A DNA stretch of 32,962 nucleotides from Pelosinus fermentans (GCA_002434245.1 DJJR01000016.1:107349-140310); one strand, 5' to 3'; positions 9,849-18,285 are shown, counted from the first letter of the stretch. Made by a program: numbers and translations. Notes: generated by a model not told the origin, from the letters alone.

Positions 9849-10608
9849 AATGGTGGTTGAGGCCCGGATTGTGCGCAATACAGAGATCGGTGTTAACGTC
9901 AAAGAGTTAGTGCTATATGCACCTGAAATTGCAGTGCAGGCTGTACCTGGTCAATTTCTCCATGTTAGGGTAGCGGATTCCTATTATCCTTTATTGCGCC
10001 GTCCTCTTAGTATTTCAGGTGCCGATCATATAACTGGTACGGTAAGTACCATATATCGTGTAGTTGGTCAAGGCACTGCCTGTCTGGCGGCTTTGACTAG
10101 CAAAGATTCTGTGGATTGTATGGGACCATTGGGTAATGGATTTGTCATACATGGTCAACGTCCGCTATTGGTTGGAGGGGGAATGGGATTGGCGCCACTG
10201 CTATTTTTAGCTGGCGCCTTATGTCCACGTCCTATAGAAATACTAATGGGCGGCCGTACCAAAGAAGAGATGTTCTGGGCGGATATGTTTCATAACAAGT
10301 GTGATGCGATCCACATTACCACAGATGATGGTACATTAGGCAGTTGTGGTGTAACTTTAGATCTTTTGCCAGAAGTATTAAAAAGTGGTGCATTTGATGT
10401 GATTTACACCTGTGGTCCCAGGATTATGATGGAGGGTGTAGCGAAAGTTGCTAAGACCTATAATATCCCTTGTCAAATATCTTTAGAAGAATATATGGCT
10501 TGTGGTATTGGTGGTTGTTTATCCTGCACTTGTGCTGGGAAAGATGGATTGCGAAAAAAGGTTTGTACAGATGGTCCGGTTTTTTGGGCACAGGAGGTGA
10601 TGTCATGA
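9841..10608 (+). CDS. pyrK: Dihydroorotate dehydrogenase B electron-transfer subunit
   Basis: It passes electrons from PyrD's FMN through its [2Fe-2S] cluster and FAD to NAD+. From TTG 9841 it is 255 residues. It has a ferredoxin-reductase-like FAD domain with RRPLSISG at 53-60, a glycine-rich nucleotide loop [15 protein letters not shown], and four C-terminal cluster cysteines in pattern C-x4-C-x2-C-x12-C (221, 226, 229, 242). The start is chosen because GGAGGGG at 9828-9834 is six bases before TTG 9841. A TTG at 9823 would precede that site, and ATG 9850 lies too far from it. It overlaps carB by eight bases and pyrD by ATGA. Confidence 0.94.
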   Translation: MPKMVVEARIVRNTEIGVNVKELVLYAPEIAVQAVPGQFLHVRVADSYYPLLRRPLSISGADHITGTVSTIYRVVGQGTACLAALTSKDSVDCMGPLGNGFVIHGQRPLLVGGGMGLAPLLFLAGALCPRPIEILMGGRTKEEMFWADMFHNKCDAIHITTDDGTLGSCGVTLDLLPEVLKSGAFDVIYTCGPRIMMEGVAKVAKTYNIPCQISLEEYMACGIGGCLSCTCAGKDGLRKKVCTDGPVFWAQEVMS

Positions 10609-11528
10609 GCATCGGAGATAGTGATATGCTTGGCGTAACCATTGCAGGAATTAAAATGAAAACACCTGTTATGACTGCATCTGGAACTTTTGGTTTTGGG
10701 TTAGAATATAAAGATTTTGTAAACTTAAATAAAATTGGTGCAGTCGTTGTGAAAGGCACAACTCTATTGCCCAGGTCCGGCAATCAGGGACGGCGAATTG
10801 CCGAGACTCCTGCTGGTATGCTAAATTCTATCGGTTTGGAGAATCCGGGAGTAGATGAATTTTTATCCACGATATTGCCACGCTTAAAAGATTATGATGT
10901 ACCAGTTATCGTCAACATTTCAGGCAATACAGTTGAAGAATATGGTGAATTGGCTGCTCGTCTCAATGTGGCTGATGTTGCTGGGGTAGAACTTAATATC
11001 TCCTGCCCTAACGTAAAAGAGGGAGGAATAGCTTTTGGTACTAACTGTGATAGTGCCTCAGCAGTAGTAAAACAAGTAAAAAGCAATACCGATTTACCGG
11101 TGATCGTAAAATTATCTCCGAATGTAACCGATATTGTCGCTATGGCCCAGTCTGTAGAAGACGCTGGAGCCGATGCAATATCCCTTATTAATACTTTATT
11201 AGGCATGTCCATTGATATTCATAAATGGCGCCCTGTACTTGGAAATGTAGTAGGAGGATTATCTGGTCCGGCAGTTAAACCAATCGCAGTACGTATGGTA
11301 TGGCAAGTTGCACAGTCAGTAAAGGTGCCAGTGATTGGTATGGGTGGCATTGTAACAGCAGAAGATGCTATTGAATTTATGCTGGCAGGTGCTAGTGCTG
11401 TGGCAGTGGGAACAGCAAACTTTATCAATCCTTGCGCTGCCCAGTCTGTGGCAGATGGAATGAAAAACTATTTAAGACAGCGTGGTTTATTTCATGTAAG
11501 TGAGCTGGTAGGTAAAGTGAATATATAA
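10605..11528 (+). CDS. pyrD: Dihydroorotate dehydrogenase, class 1B catalytic subunit
   Basis: It oxidises dihydroorotate to orotate using FMN, in complex with PyrK. From ATG 10605 it is 307 residues, typical of class 1B. It contains [11 protein letters not shown] near 24-34, and [11 protein letters not shown] with Cys134 as the catalytic base, the hallmark of class 1 enzymes (class 2 uses serine). The phosphate-binding loops include [19 protein letters not shown]. The open frame extends 135 bases upstream inside pyrK, but ATG 10605 has AGGAGGTGATGT just before it and overlaps the pyrK TGA, so it is the start. The paired pyrK confirms the NAD-linked form. Confidence 0.96.
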   Translation: MSIGDSDMLGVTIAGIKMKTPVMTASGTFGFGLEYKDFVNLNKIGAVVVKGTTLLPRSGNQGRRIAETPAGMLNSIGLENPGVDEFLSTILPRLKDYDVPVIVNISGNTVEEYGELAARLNVADVAGVELNISCPNVKEGGIAFGTNCDSASAVVKQVKSNTDLPVIVKLSPNVTDIVAMAQSVEDAGADAISLINTLLGMSIDIHKWRPVLGNVVGGLSGPAVKPIAVRMVWQVAQSVKVPVIGMGGIVTAEDAIEFMLAGASAVAVGTANFINPCAAQSVADGMKNYLRQRGLFHVSELVGKVNI

Positions 11529-11545
11529 GTATTGGAAGTGAATGA

Positions 11546-12265
11546 ATGAGTTGTGATCAGCGCTTAATAGTAGCCTTGGATGTACATAACATGGAGACTG
11601 TACAGCAACTTGTGGAACAGTTAGGGGATAGCGTGAGCTATTATAAAGTTGGCATGGAACTTTTTTATAGTGTAGGAAGTCAAGTAATTACCTATCTGCG
11701 TCAGCAGAATAAAGACATATTTTTAGATTTAAAGCTGCATGATATACCTAATACGGTAGGACAAGGATTGGCGACTCTAACGCAGTTAGGTGCAACTATG
11801 CTTAATGTTCATGCTTCAGGCGGATTTGCTATGATGCAAGCGGCAGCAAGAGCGGTAAAAAACAAAGCCGATGAGATGCAGGTGCAGCGTCCGAAATTGA
11901 TTGCCGTGACAGTTTTAACGAGTATGAATGCGGATGAATGGTCAGCCCTTGGATATAATGCGGATTTGTCGCAGCAGGTGATTCATTTATCTCAATTAGC
12001 TCAAAAAGCAGGAATGGATGGAGTGGTGGCGTCTCCTCAGGAAGCTGCGCAAATTCAGGCTGTATGTGGTAATGAGTTTATCATTGTTACACCTGGCATA
12101 AGGCCTAATGGTGCAGCGATTGATGATCAAAGCCGCATTGCTACGCCATCAAGAGCTTTAAAAAATGGTGCGCATCATTTGGTGATCGGCAGACCTATTA
12201 CTGCTGCGGTAAACCCAAGACAGGCTGTGAAAGACATTTTACGAGAAATGAGGGAACGAGCATGA
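11546..12265 (+). CDS. pyrF: Orotidine 5'-phosphate decarboxylase
   Basis: It decarboxylates OMP to UMP, the last step of the pathway. The 239 residues have the usual length of the short bacterial form. The catalytic tetrad motif DLKLHDIPNT (Asp61, Lys63, Asp66) and the C-terminal phosphate loop VIGRPITAAVNPRQA are present. The ATG at 11546 follows 17 bases after pyrD, with GGAAGTGA as a weak ribosome binding site. Its stop overlaps the pyrE ATG. Confidence 0.97.
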   Translation: MSCDQRLIVALDVHNMETVQQLVEQLGDSVSYYKVGMELFYSVGSQVITYLRQQNKDIFLDLKLHDIPNTVGQGLATLTQLGATMLNVHASGGFAMMQAAARAVKNKADEMQVQRPKLIAVTVLTSMNADEWSALGYNADLSQQVIHLSQLAQKAGMDGVVASPQEAAQIQAVCGNEFIIVTPGIRPNGAAIDDQSRIATPSRALKNGAHHLVIGRPITAAVNPRQAVKDILREMRERA

Positions 12266-12834
12266 AGGAAGAAGAAGTAAAGCAGTTATTTATCGATACG
12301 GGTGCCATCCTGGAAGGTCATTTCCTATTGACTTCTGGTTTGCATAGCCCACAATATGTAGAAAAATTTCAAGTACTGCAATATCCAGAGCATACAGCTA
12401 AATTATGCAAGGCGTTGGCAGAAAGATTTGTTCAAGATCAGGTCGAATTAGTAATCGGTCCTGTTACTGGTGGAATTTTATTAGCTCATGAAGTAGGGAA
12501 GAACTTAGGAACTCGTGCGATTTTTACCGAGCGGGAAAATGGAAAAATGACTTTGCGGCGAGGATTTGTCATTCAGCCTGGTGAACGAGTGTTAATTGTA
12601 GAAGATATTATTACAACAGGTGGTTCAGTACAAGAAGTTCTTGATGTTGTTAGAGAACATGGCGGGATTCCTGTAGGAGTAGGTATATTAGTGGATCGCA
12701 GCGGGGGTAAAGCGGATTTTGGTGTACCTCATCAAGCTTTGTTGCACCTGGATGTAAAAACCTATCAATCGGAAGACTGTCCTTCATGTGCTCAAAATCT
12801 GCCAATAACAAAACGTGGCAGCCGAAAATTATAA
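12262..12834 (+). CDS. pyrE: Orotate phosphoribosyltransferase
   Basis: It joins orotate to PRPP to make OMP. The 190 residues contain the PRPP-binding motif VLIVEDIITTGGS (about 110-122, Glu114/Asp115), a substrate loop FTERENGKMTLRRGF, and a C-terminal CPSC cysteine pair. The ATG overlaps the pyrF TGA by four bases (ATGA). It is the last pyr gene. No clear rho-independent terminator follows before the tRNA-Asp gene 121 bases downstream, so some read-through into the tRNA cluster is conceivable. Confidence 0.96.
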   Translation: MKEEEVKQLFIDTGAILEGHFLLTSGLHSPQYVEKFQVLQYPEHTAKLCKALAERFVQDQVELVIGPVTGGILLAHEVGKNLGTRAIFTERENGKMTLRRGFVIQPGERVLIVEDIITTGGSVQEVLDVVREHGGIPVGVGILVDRSGGKADFGVPHQALLHLDVKTYQSEDCPSCAQNLPITKRGSRKL

Positions 12835-12923
12835 ATCATTAGTACATTATAATCATAGAATCATAAAAAGAAATTAACATAATTCGTTAAAAAACTCTTG
12901 TATTTAAGATAAAGTTGTGTTAT

Positions 12924-12929
12924 TATAAT
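12924..12929 (+). promoter_or_regulatory. -10 element before the first tRNA cluster
   Basis: A consensus TATAAT lies 26 bases before tRNA-Asp. A possible -35 (TTGTAT, 12898-12903) is 20 bases away, longer than ideal, so only the -10 is called with any confidence. Confidence 0.45.
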
Positions 12930-12955
12930 TAAGTCGGTGAATGACACGACAATGT

Positions 12956-13031
12956 GGCCCAGTAGTTTAGCGGTTAGAATGCCGCCCTGTCACGGCGGAG
13001 GTCGTCGGTTCAAATCCGATCTGGGTCGCCA
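12956..13031 (+). tRNA. tRNA-Asp (GUC), copy 1
   Basis: A 76-nt cloverleaf has acceptor GGCCCAG/CTGGGTC, anticodon stem CCGCC/GGCGG with loop CTGTCAC (anticodon GTC), the T-loop GTTCAAATC and an encoded CCA. It is identical to the copy at 18335. Confidence 0.98.
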
Positions 13032-13038
13032 TTATTAT

Positions 13039-13113
13039 GCGGGGATAGCTCAGCGGTAGAGCATCGCCTTGCCAAGGCGAGGGTCGCGAGTTCGAATCTC
13101 GTTTCCCGCTCCA
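13039..13113 (+). tRNA. tRNA-Gly (GCC), copy 1
   Basis: A 75-nt tRNA has acceptor GCGGGGA/TTCCCGC with a G-T wobble at pair 6, anticodon loop TTGCCAA (GCC) and an encoded CCA. It differs from the copy at 18507 only at position 6. Confidence 0.97.
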
Positions 13114-13114
13114 T

Positions 13115-13190
13115 AGGGGTATAGCTCAATTGGTAGAGTAGCGGTCTCCAAAACCGTTGGTTGAGGGTTCAAGTCCTTCTGCCCCTGCCA
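13115..13190 (+). tRNA. tRNA-Trp (CCA)
   Basis: A 76-nt tRNA has acceptor AGGGGTA/TGCCCCT, anticodon stem-loop GCGGT CTCCAAA ACCGT (anticodon CCA), discriminator G and an encoded CCA. It is the last member of the first cluster. Confidence 0.97.
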
Positions 13191-13202
13191 CTTAAACACA
13201 CA

Positions 13203-13232
13203 GAATCTCTCATGTTGAGGGGTTCTTTTTTT
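13203..13232 (+). terminator. Terminator of the first tRNA cluster
   Basis: GAATCTCTCA and TGAGGGGTTC form a stem with a three-base loop (with wobble pairs), followed by seven T. It sits 12 bases after tRNA-Trp. Confidence 0.85.
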
Positions 13233-13323
13233 ATTTCCCAGAGTATTTCTCAAGTGTACGGAGGAACCTTGGTAAGGCTCGTGTCTAATACAATTTGGGG
13301 AGGACACTTACTACAGGGCAAAC

Positions 13324-13393
13324 AAGCTGCTTACAATAATAAGCAGCTTAATACCTCTTCTTCTTTGCTTACTGCATAGAAGAAGAGGTATTA
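13324..13393. repeat. Two adjacent inverted repeats in the tRNA-Trp islet
   Basis: The first repeat has AAGCTGCTT (13324-13332) pairing with AAGCAGCTT (13341-13349). The second has perfect 16-base arms at 13349-13364 and 13378-13393 around a 13-base loop. Together they occupy most of a stretch with no complete gene. They may be terminators or remains of a mobile element; I cannot decide which. Confidence 0.7.
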
Positions 13394-13525
13394 AAAACAA
13401 ATCCTGCTATTACTTATAAGTACAGGAGAGCTACAGTTCAAGTAGTAGATCATTCAGATGTAAACGTAAAGGCATTACTAAAGGTCATTGACCAGACTAC
13501 CTTCTCAGGACTAAGAGATTATTAA
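13378..13525 (+). other. Possible 3' remnant of a coding frame
   Basis: A frame running through the second inverted repeat to a TAA at about 13523-13525 reads as plausible protein (for example VQVVDHSDVNVKALLKVIDQ near its end). It has no start codon or ribosome binding site. It may be the tail of a lost gene or chance. I recognise no family. Confidence 0.2.
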
Positions 13526-13612
13526 GAAAATCTAATAGTAATAATTGCTTATATAGTCGAGAAAGTGTAAAATGGAGACATCTCTATAATTATATATTTG
13601 GAGGTTAACCTA

Positions 13613-13951
13613 ATGGAAACATTATTACAACAATTATTAGAAGGTCAGAATAGAATCATAGAGGAACAAAAGAAAACTAATGTACGCCTCGGAAACATTG
13701 AGGGTCGTTTAGATAACGTTGAGAATCATTTAGGTGAAGTTGAGAATCGTTTAGGTAACGTTGAAGGACGTTTAGATAATATCGAGGGGAACCTTGCAGA
13801 GAACACAAAGTTTATCCATGCGTTATCCCAAGATGTAGCACGTACAGCTACAAAGGAAGACATTGCTACTGTAAATGTTAGTATAGAGACACTAAATACT
13901 CGACTATTTAAGCAAGAGGTAGAGTTAACAGTATTGAAAACCGCAAAGTAA
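13613..13951 (+). CDS. Small coiled-coil protein with five heptad repeats
   Basis: The 112-residue protein starts at ATG 13613 with GGAGG eight bases upstream; a TTG at 13598 lies within that site's own leader and is less likely. Residues 28-62 are five tandem seven-residue units (NIEGRLD, NVENHLG, EVENRLG, NVEGRLD, NIEGNLA), mirrored at DNA level by five 21-bp repeats at 13694-13798. The whole protein looks helical, with leucine and isoleucine in a/d positions, so a parallel coiled-coil oligomer is expected. There is no signal peptide or membrane segment. It stands alone in the islet after tRNA-Trp and has its own terminator. The function is unknown; similar small repeat proteins occur in phage and host genomes. 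Confidence 0.8.
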   Translation: METLLQQLLEGQNRIIEEQKKTNVRLGNIEGRLDNVENHLGEVENRLGNVEGRLDNIEGNLAENTKFIHALSQDVARTATKEDIATVNVSIETLNTRLFKQEVELTVLKTAK

Positions 13952-13969
13952 TTTAATAATGGGAACAAT

Positions 13970-14010
13970 GAGGCTTCATAGTGTGGATTGCTATGAGGTC
14001 TCTTTTTATT
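13970..14010 (+). terminator. Terminator of the coiled-coil gene
   Basis: GAGGCTTCATAG and CTATGAGGTCTC pair (with two wobbles) around a nine-base loop, and a T-rich run follows, 19 bases after the stop codon. Confidence 0.8.
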
Positions 14011-14225
14011 TACAAGGAGTCTCAAAGTAATTTTTTTGGTAAAAATATTTGAATGCCCTACATTAATAGATTAAATAACGCATTACCCCGCATGGGTCGC
14101 TCAGGCATGTATGGACTCATTGGTTGCTCGTGGACACTTGTACACTGCACGCAATACGCCATAAGGCATACCAAGGGTGTTTATATAGGTTATCTCAGCC
14201 TACGATAATAAGGGGTTACAGAAGA
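14011..14225. other. Gene-free stretch
   Basis: No supported gene, RNA or repeat is seen between the coiled-coil gene's terminator and the ABC operon's terminator. It is about 215 bases. The only frames here lack ribosome binding sites. Confidence 0.5.
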
Positions 14226-14258
14226 AAAAAGCAACTCACTAAATTTGTGGTTGCTTTT
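14226..14258 (-). terminator. Terminator of the ABC importer operon
   Basis: Read on the minus strand, AAGCAAC and GTTGCTT pair around a loop and run into TTTTTTC. The hairpin overlaps the last codons and the stop codon (14241-14239) of the ATPase gene. Confidence 0.8.
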
Positions 14259-15057
14259 TTTCTTCTGTGGAAGAGTTATTTTTGCTATTTGTTACTTCAT
14301 CTCTTAAAATCAGCCAAATGGATTGGAATAATTCATTATATTGCAGTGAAGTACGTATTTCTGATATCTTTCGAGGTCGGGGGAGGTCATTGGTGATGAT
14401 CGTCTTAACCATACCTGGATTGGCACTCATCACCATGATCCGATCTCCTAAGCATAGGGCTTCATCGATACTATGGGTGATGAAAACCGTCGTTTTCCTT
14501 GTTTCTTCCCAGATTCTCAATAATTCATGCTGTAGGAGGATGCGATTTTGTTCATCTAGTGCGCCGAAAGGTTCATCCATTAATAGGATTTCAGGATCGT
14601 TAGCAAAAGCGCGAGCTACGCTGACTCGCTGCTTCATACCACCAGATAATTGGGAGGGATAGGCATGAGTAAATTTACTAAGACCAATCATTTCTATATA
14701 ATGTCTGGCTATTTCATACCGTTCCTTTTTGGGGATATTGCGCATGCGTAATCCGTATGAAACATTATCGATCACTGTCATCCAAGGGAAAATCGATTGT
14801 TCTTGAAAAACCATAGAATTGATGGGACGATCTATATTGGTTGGCTTGATAGTGATAGTCCCGCCTGAGGAACTATCCAACCCTGCTAGTATGCGGAGCA
14901 GCGTTGTTTTGCCACAACCGCTGGGTCCTACAATGCAGAAAAATTCTCCCTCGCCGATGGATAGTGAAATATCTTGTAAGGCTGTGATTTGGCCAGAAGT
15001 GGCATTGAAGATTTTACTGAGATTTGTGACTGAGATGCTTTCTTTCTCATAGGCCAT
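14239..15057 (-). CDS. ABC transporter ATP-binding protein (nitrate/sulfonate/taurine type)
   Basis: This cytoplasmic ATPase would power an importer of the SsuB/TauB/NrtD family. From ATG 15057 it has 272 residues. Walker A GPSGCGKT is at 44-51, the Q-loop in VFQEQ at about 85, the signature LSGGM at 137-141, Walker B LLMDEP at 158-163, and the switch histidine in FITHS at 195. The earlier ATG at 15066 abuts the AGGAG ribosome binding site, so 15057 (nine bases from it) is the better start. The C-terminus is extended and ends in a charged tail. It is the third gene of the operon after the lipoprotein and the permease. The substrate cannot be read from the ATPase. Confidence 0.92.
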   Translation of the reverse strand: MAYEKESISVTNLSKIFNATSGQITALQDISLSIGEGEFFCIVGPSGCGKTTLLRILAGLDSSSGGTITIKPTNIDRPINSMVFQEQSIFPWMTVIDNVSYGLRMRNIPKKERYEIARHYIEMIGLSKFTHAYPSQLSGGMKQRVSVARAFANDPEILLMDEPFGALDEQNRILLQHELLRIWEETRKTTVFITHSIDEALCLGDRIMVMSANPGMVKTIITNDLPRPRKISEIRTSLQYNELFQSIWLILRDEVTNSKNNSSTEEKKQPQI

Positions 15058-15073
15058 TTTATGCATCTCCTTT

Positions 15074-15847
15074 TTAGACTTGTTTTTTCCATGGAAGAAC
15101 CCAATTTTCTAACATATCAAGGAGTAAGGAAAATAAATAACCGAGAAGGGACAGTGTGATGAGTGCTATAAACATCTGCTCGATGGCAAACATGTCATAG
15201 GCTCGCCATATCATCCAGCCGACCCCGGCTTTTGCAGCAGAAAGTTCGGCTGCTACAATTAAAATTAAAGACATGCCCATACCGAGTTTTAACCCTGCAA
15301 AGATCATCGGAAGAGCACCGGGAAGAGCAACGGTAAGATAAAAGTTTTTACGGCTGGCGCCAAAATTTTGTGCTACATCTAAATAAATTTTATCAATGCT
15401 TAATACCCCAGCCATAGTGTTAATTACAACTAAATAAAAAACACCAATTGCAATTGTGAAAATTTTAGAAGTTTCGCCCAGACCAAACACTAATAAGATT
15501 AGGGGCATTAGAGCTAGTTTAGGAATCGGGTATGTGGCAGCAATCATCGGCTCAAAAGCTGAACGGATTAAAGGAGATAAACCCATACCAATACCCAATA
15601 CTATACCGGGGGCAGAACCAGCTAGAAAACCCCATATCACCCGTTGTACACTAACGGCAGTGTTATATAATAACTCACCAGACAACAGAAGCGGAATGAA
15701 AGCATGTAGTATTAGGCTGGGGCTGGATAATAAACGGGTATCAATAATATGAACACGAGCCATGACCTCCCAGAGAATGAGAATGCTCAATGGGGATAAT
15801 GTGGACAGTATTCGAATGAGTAACGAAGAATATTCTTGCTTAATCAT
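15074..15847 (-). CDS. ABC transporter permease (nitrate/sulfonate/taurine type)
   Basis: This inner-membrane permease has 257 residues and about six hydrophobic segments, beginning near residues 14-30. The EAA loop that contacts the ATPase is seen as DVAQNFGASRKNFYLTVALP, a few residues before the conserved G of the motif. It belongs to the BPD_transp_1 family, closest in pattern to SsuC/TauC. The ATG at 15847 is within the operon, 29 bases after the lipoprotein gene's stop and 16 bases before the ATPase start. No damage is seen. Confidence 0.92.
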   Translation of the reverse strand: MIKQEYSSLLIRILSTLSPLSILILWEVMARVHIIDTRLLSSPSLILHAFIPLLLSGELLYNTAVSVQRVIWGFLAGSAPGIVLGIGMGLSPLIRSAFEPMIAATYPIPKLALMPLILLVFGLGETSKIFTIAIGVFYLVVINTMAGVLSIDKIYLDVAQNFGASRKNFYLTVALPGALPMIFAGLKLGMGMSLILIVAAELSAAKAGVGWMIWRAYDMFAIEQMFIALITLSLLGYLFSLLLDMLENWVLPWKKQV

Positions 15848-15876
15848 GCTATCATCTCCAAGCGCTAAGGTTTATA

Positions 15877-16947
15877 TTATTGATATGTTCCTAAGGTCTT
15901 TACTGCAAAATCGACATATTGATTATCTACGGCATCTTCATACTTTATGTCTGATTGTAATAAGTTATTTTCCTTGTACCAATCCAAATCCAATAGAATG
16001 CCTTTTGTGCGAACATACCCATTCGGATTTAAGCCTGTGGGAAACATTTTTTCATATAAGGCAGGGTCTTTAATTACTGAGTACTTACAGAGAATATCAA
16101 TGATCTCTGTTCTATTTTTATTTTTGACAAAACCATCATTGTAGTCTCTCAATGACTGTATGTAAGCAGTCATAAAACGGTTAGCTACAGCGGGGTTTTT
16201 TGTCATACTTGTTCCATAGACTAACAAGGCTGTTTGGGCATCGGGATCATAATCCACGGGGTCTTTCCATGGATCAGCCAAATCTTTGTTTATGCTAAGA
16301 GTGACAAAAGGTTCGATGATCATAGCTGCATCAATGCTTTTATTACCGAAGGATACCAGCATATCGGGAAAAGAACGGATTACCTGAATATCAACGTCAT
16401 TCGTAGTTAAGGCTCCTTTTTGCAGCACTCTAGATAATGCAATTTCATCAAGAGAGGCCGTACCAACAATGGCAATTTTTTTATTTCGCAGATCTTTATA
16501 ATCTTTTATTGTATCTGTTAGATCTTTGCGGATTACTAGCCGATAATAACCTTGTCCGGGAAGGTTGATGCCTTTATCAGCAACGATTTTTATAGGAATA
16601 TCACGAGACATGGCGTTAAATAATCCTGAAGATGTAACGGTAGCGCCCACATCCAGTTGTCCAGCAGCTAATTGGTTGATCATTTCCTGTCCAGTGTTGA
16701 ATTGTACCGGTTCGATTTTAATGCCTAGATCTTTGTAATAGTTCTTAGCCGTGCCAATCAGTATGCCTGCATCGGATACAACTTGTTTCATGCCCACTTT
16801 GACAACTGTTTCTTGGGGCAATGGTGATACTGCTGGTGCCCAAGCAGGACCGTTGCTTGCTGTATCGTGTGTAGCCGGACTTTGGCTGCAGGCAGTCATG
16901 AAGAGTACCAGTAATAGTATTGTTATGATCTTTATGCTGCGTTTCAT
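15877..16947 (-). CDS. ABC transporter substrate-binding lipoprotein (NMT1/SsuA type)
   Basis: A 356-residue exported binding protein. Residues 1-20 are a lipoprotein signal peptide: positively charged start, hydrophobic core and lipobox FMTAC, with Cys20 as the lipidation site. The mature part begins VKVGMKQVVSDAG and has the two-lobed NMT1/SsuA-type fold markers INQLAAGQLDVGA and IDAAMIIEPFV. This family binds sulfonates, taurine, nitrate, thiamine precursors or similar small molecules; which one is unclear. It is the first gene of a three-gene operon with permease and ATPase. The ATG has GGAGGG nine bases upstream. Confidence 0.92.
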   Translation of the reverse strand: MKRSIKIITILLLVLFMTACSQSPATHDTASNGPAWAPAVSPLPQETVVKVGMKQVVSDAGILIGTAKNYYKDLGIKIEPVQFNTGQEMINQLAAGQLDVGATVTSSGLFNAMSRDIPIKIVADKGINLPGQGYYRLVIRKDLTDTIKDYKDLRNKKIAIVGTASLDEIALSRVLQKGALTTNDVDIQVIRSFPDMLVSFGNKSIDAAMIIEPFVTLSINKDLADPWKDPVDYDPDAQTALLVYGTSMTKNPAVANRFMTAYIQSLRDYNDGFVKNKNRTEIIDILCKYSVIKDPALYEKMFPTGLNPNGYVRTKGILLDLDWYKENNLLQSDIKYEDAVDNQYVDFAVKTLGTYQ

Positions 16948-17084
16948 AGATTTTCCCTCCTAATCGATTTGATTGAGTTATCACATGATATTCATTTTTA
17001 TTATATTTGGTGATAAAGCAGCAGGTTTTTAAGTATGAATACAGAATATGTAACAGTAGTCCAGAGTGAAAGGTATTGTTATAT

Positions 17085-17747
17085 ATGGAAAAAATCATAG
17101 CAGAAGTAGACGAATGGGAATTACTAAAGAAATTACCGAAGGAGTTTGGAAAATTTACATTACAAGTTGAGTTGGAGAAACGTGATACACAGTATTGTAT
17201 ATTTACGTACCAAAATAAAGGAGAACATAAAAGCTTTTCCGTGTTATATGATCAAGCGACAAAAGAATATTTTGCTCGTGTAGTGATTGGTCTAATTGAA
17301 TATTTTGATGTGAATTTTATTGTTGGAGATTTACAACAACTAGAAAAATTATTAATTCAGCGACTCAAAGGCGTCTTATCCCAATTAAGTTTTTTCACTA
17401 GAGAAAATGTAGAGAGTATCGTTCATGAAAAGAAAATAATGGATTGGTCATACATAGAAGACTTGCCTCAAACCTTACTTGGCTTTGAGTTATTTATAAA
17501 ACCAGATGAACCTGTAAAAGTGATTAATGGCTCTTATATCATCGTTGATTATAGTGATTTTGACTTAGAAAGTAATCTAACTATTTATTACAATGTATTT
17601 AGAGATGAATTTTTTGGAGAGACGCGTATAAAGGGAACCCCAATCATATTAGCTATTTTTGATACAAAAGATTTAGCTGACTTACAAAAGCTTGTTGCAA
17701 ATCATTTGGCAACAGAATTGGAAAAGATAAGAATACAATTAAATTAA
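17085..17747 (+). CDS. Unknown protein with two tandem copies of one domain
   Basis: I do not recognise the family. From ATG 17085 it has 220 residues, no signal peptide and no membrane segment, and is acidic. Two copies of a domain of about 100 residues are visible, offset by 110. The first begins at Trp11 (WELLKKLP) and the second at Trp121 (WSYIEDLP). In each, an aromatic strand follows (YCIFTYQ / YIIVDYS), then a matching block (VLYDQATKEYFA / IYYNVFRDEFFG), then a C-terminal helix (DLQQLEKLL / DLADLQKLV). AAAGG is ten bases before the ATG; a TTG at 17076 would be too near it. It is divergent from the ABC operon and lies 60 bases upstream of a cheY-like gene, perhaps co-transcribed. Confidence 0.75.
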   Translation: MEKIIAEVDEWELLKKLPKEFGKFTLQVELEKRDTQYCIFTYQNKGEHKSFSVLYDQATKEYFARVVIGLIEYFDVNFIVGDLQQLEKLLIQRLKGVLSQLSFFTRENVESIVHEKKIMDWSYIEDLPQTLLGFELFIKPDEPVKVINGSYIIVDYSDFDLESNLTIYYNVFRDEFFGETRIKGTPIILAIFDTKDLADLQKLVANHLATELEKIRIQLN

Positions 17748-17807
17748 GATGGAGTTATGTAAAGAACTAGATATGATAGTTGTTAATTGTAGGAGGTTTG
17801 AATTTAA

Positions 17808-18170
17808 GTGGCAAGAATATTAGTCTGTGATGACTCTGCTTTTATGCGCATGATGCTAAAAAAAGTATTGATTGACAATGGTCATGAGATAGTTGGTGAA
17901 GCTGGGGATGGCATGGAAGCGGTGCAACTTTATCGGCATCATAAACCGGATCTAATAACGATGGATATTACCATGCCTAAAATGGATGGAATAGAAGCAG
18001 TCAAACATATTTTTGAGGAAAATCCTTTGGTTAGAATTGTAATGGTAACTGCACTTGGGCAAAGATCGATTATTACGGATGCGATTAATGCCGGTGCATC
18101 AGATTTTATTGTAAAGCCTTTTGATAATATTCAAGTCATTGAAACAATTAAGAAAGTTTTAGGGCTGTAA
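17808..18170 (+). CDS. CheY-like single-domain response regulator
   Basis: A stand-alone receiver domain of 120 residues. The acidic pair Asp8/Asp9, phosphorylation site Asp53 (TMDITMPKMDG), Thr81 and Lys103 (VKPF) are all present. There is no output domain, as in CheY. The sequence (ILVCDDSAFMR, GEAGDGMEAV) is close to chemotaxis CheY, but no chemotaxis genes are in this window and other single-domain receivers share this pattern. The GTG start at 17808 has AGGAGG about eleven bases upstream. It follows the duplicated-domain protein, a possible partner. Confidence 0.92.
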   Translation: MARILVCDDSAFMRMMLKKVLIDNGHEIVGEAGDGMEAVQLYRHHKPDLITMDITMPKMDGIEAVKHIFEENPLVRIVMVTALGQRSIITDAINAGASDFIVKPFDNIQVIETIKKVLGL

Positions 18171-18193
18171 GAAAATCTAATTTACGAAAGTAC

Positions 18194-18221
18194 TTGACAA
18201 TAAAAGGTTGTGTGCTATAAT
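18194..18221 (+). promoter_or_regulatory. Distal promoter of the second tRNA cluster
   Basis: TTGACA (18194-18199) and TATAAT (18216-18221) are 16 bases apart; both hexamers are consensus. It lies 114 bases before tRNA-Asp. Confidence 0.7.
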
Positions 18222-18285
18222 AATATCTGTGGCTAAGGAATGTTGCTGGTAAAAAATGAAATCCATACAGCATTTAAAAAAACAG

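Noticed and set aside
10470..10604. Longer N-terminus for pyrD
   Set aside because: It lies wholly inside pyrK and lacks a ribosome binding site; ATG 10605 has a strong one and matches family N-termini.
13050..13307. Minus-strand ORF over the first tRNA cluster
   Set aside because: It is read through antisense tRNA sequence and has no independent support; the same holds for the ORFs over 18418-18852.
13694..13798. Five 21-bp tandem repeats as a CRISPR-like array
   Set aside because: The repeats are contiguous, in frame, and code heptads of a coiled coil; there are no spacers and no cas genes.
13240..14190. Weak similarity between stretches at about 13250-13300 (reverse) and 14145-14190
   Set aside because: Matches are short and interrupted; probably chance in AT-rich sequence, not a clear repeat.
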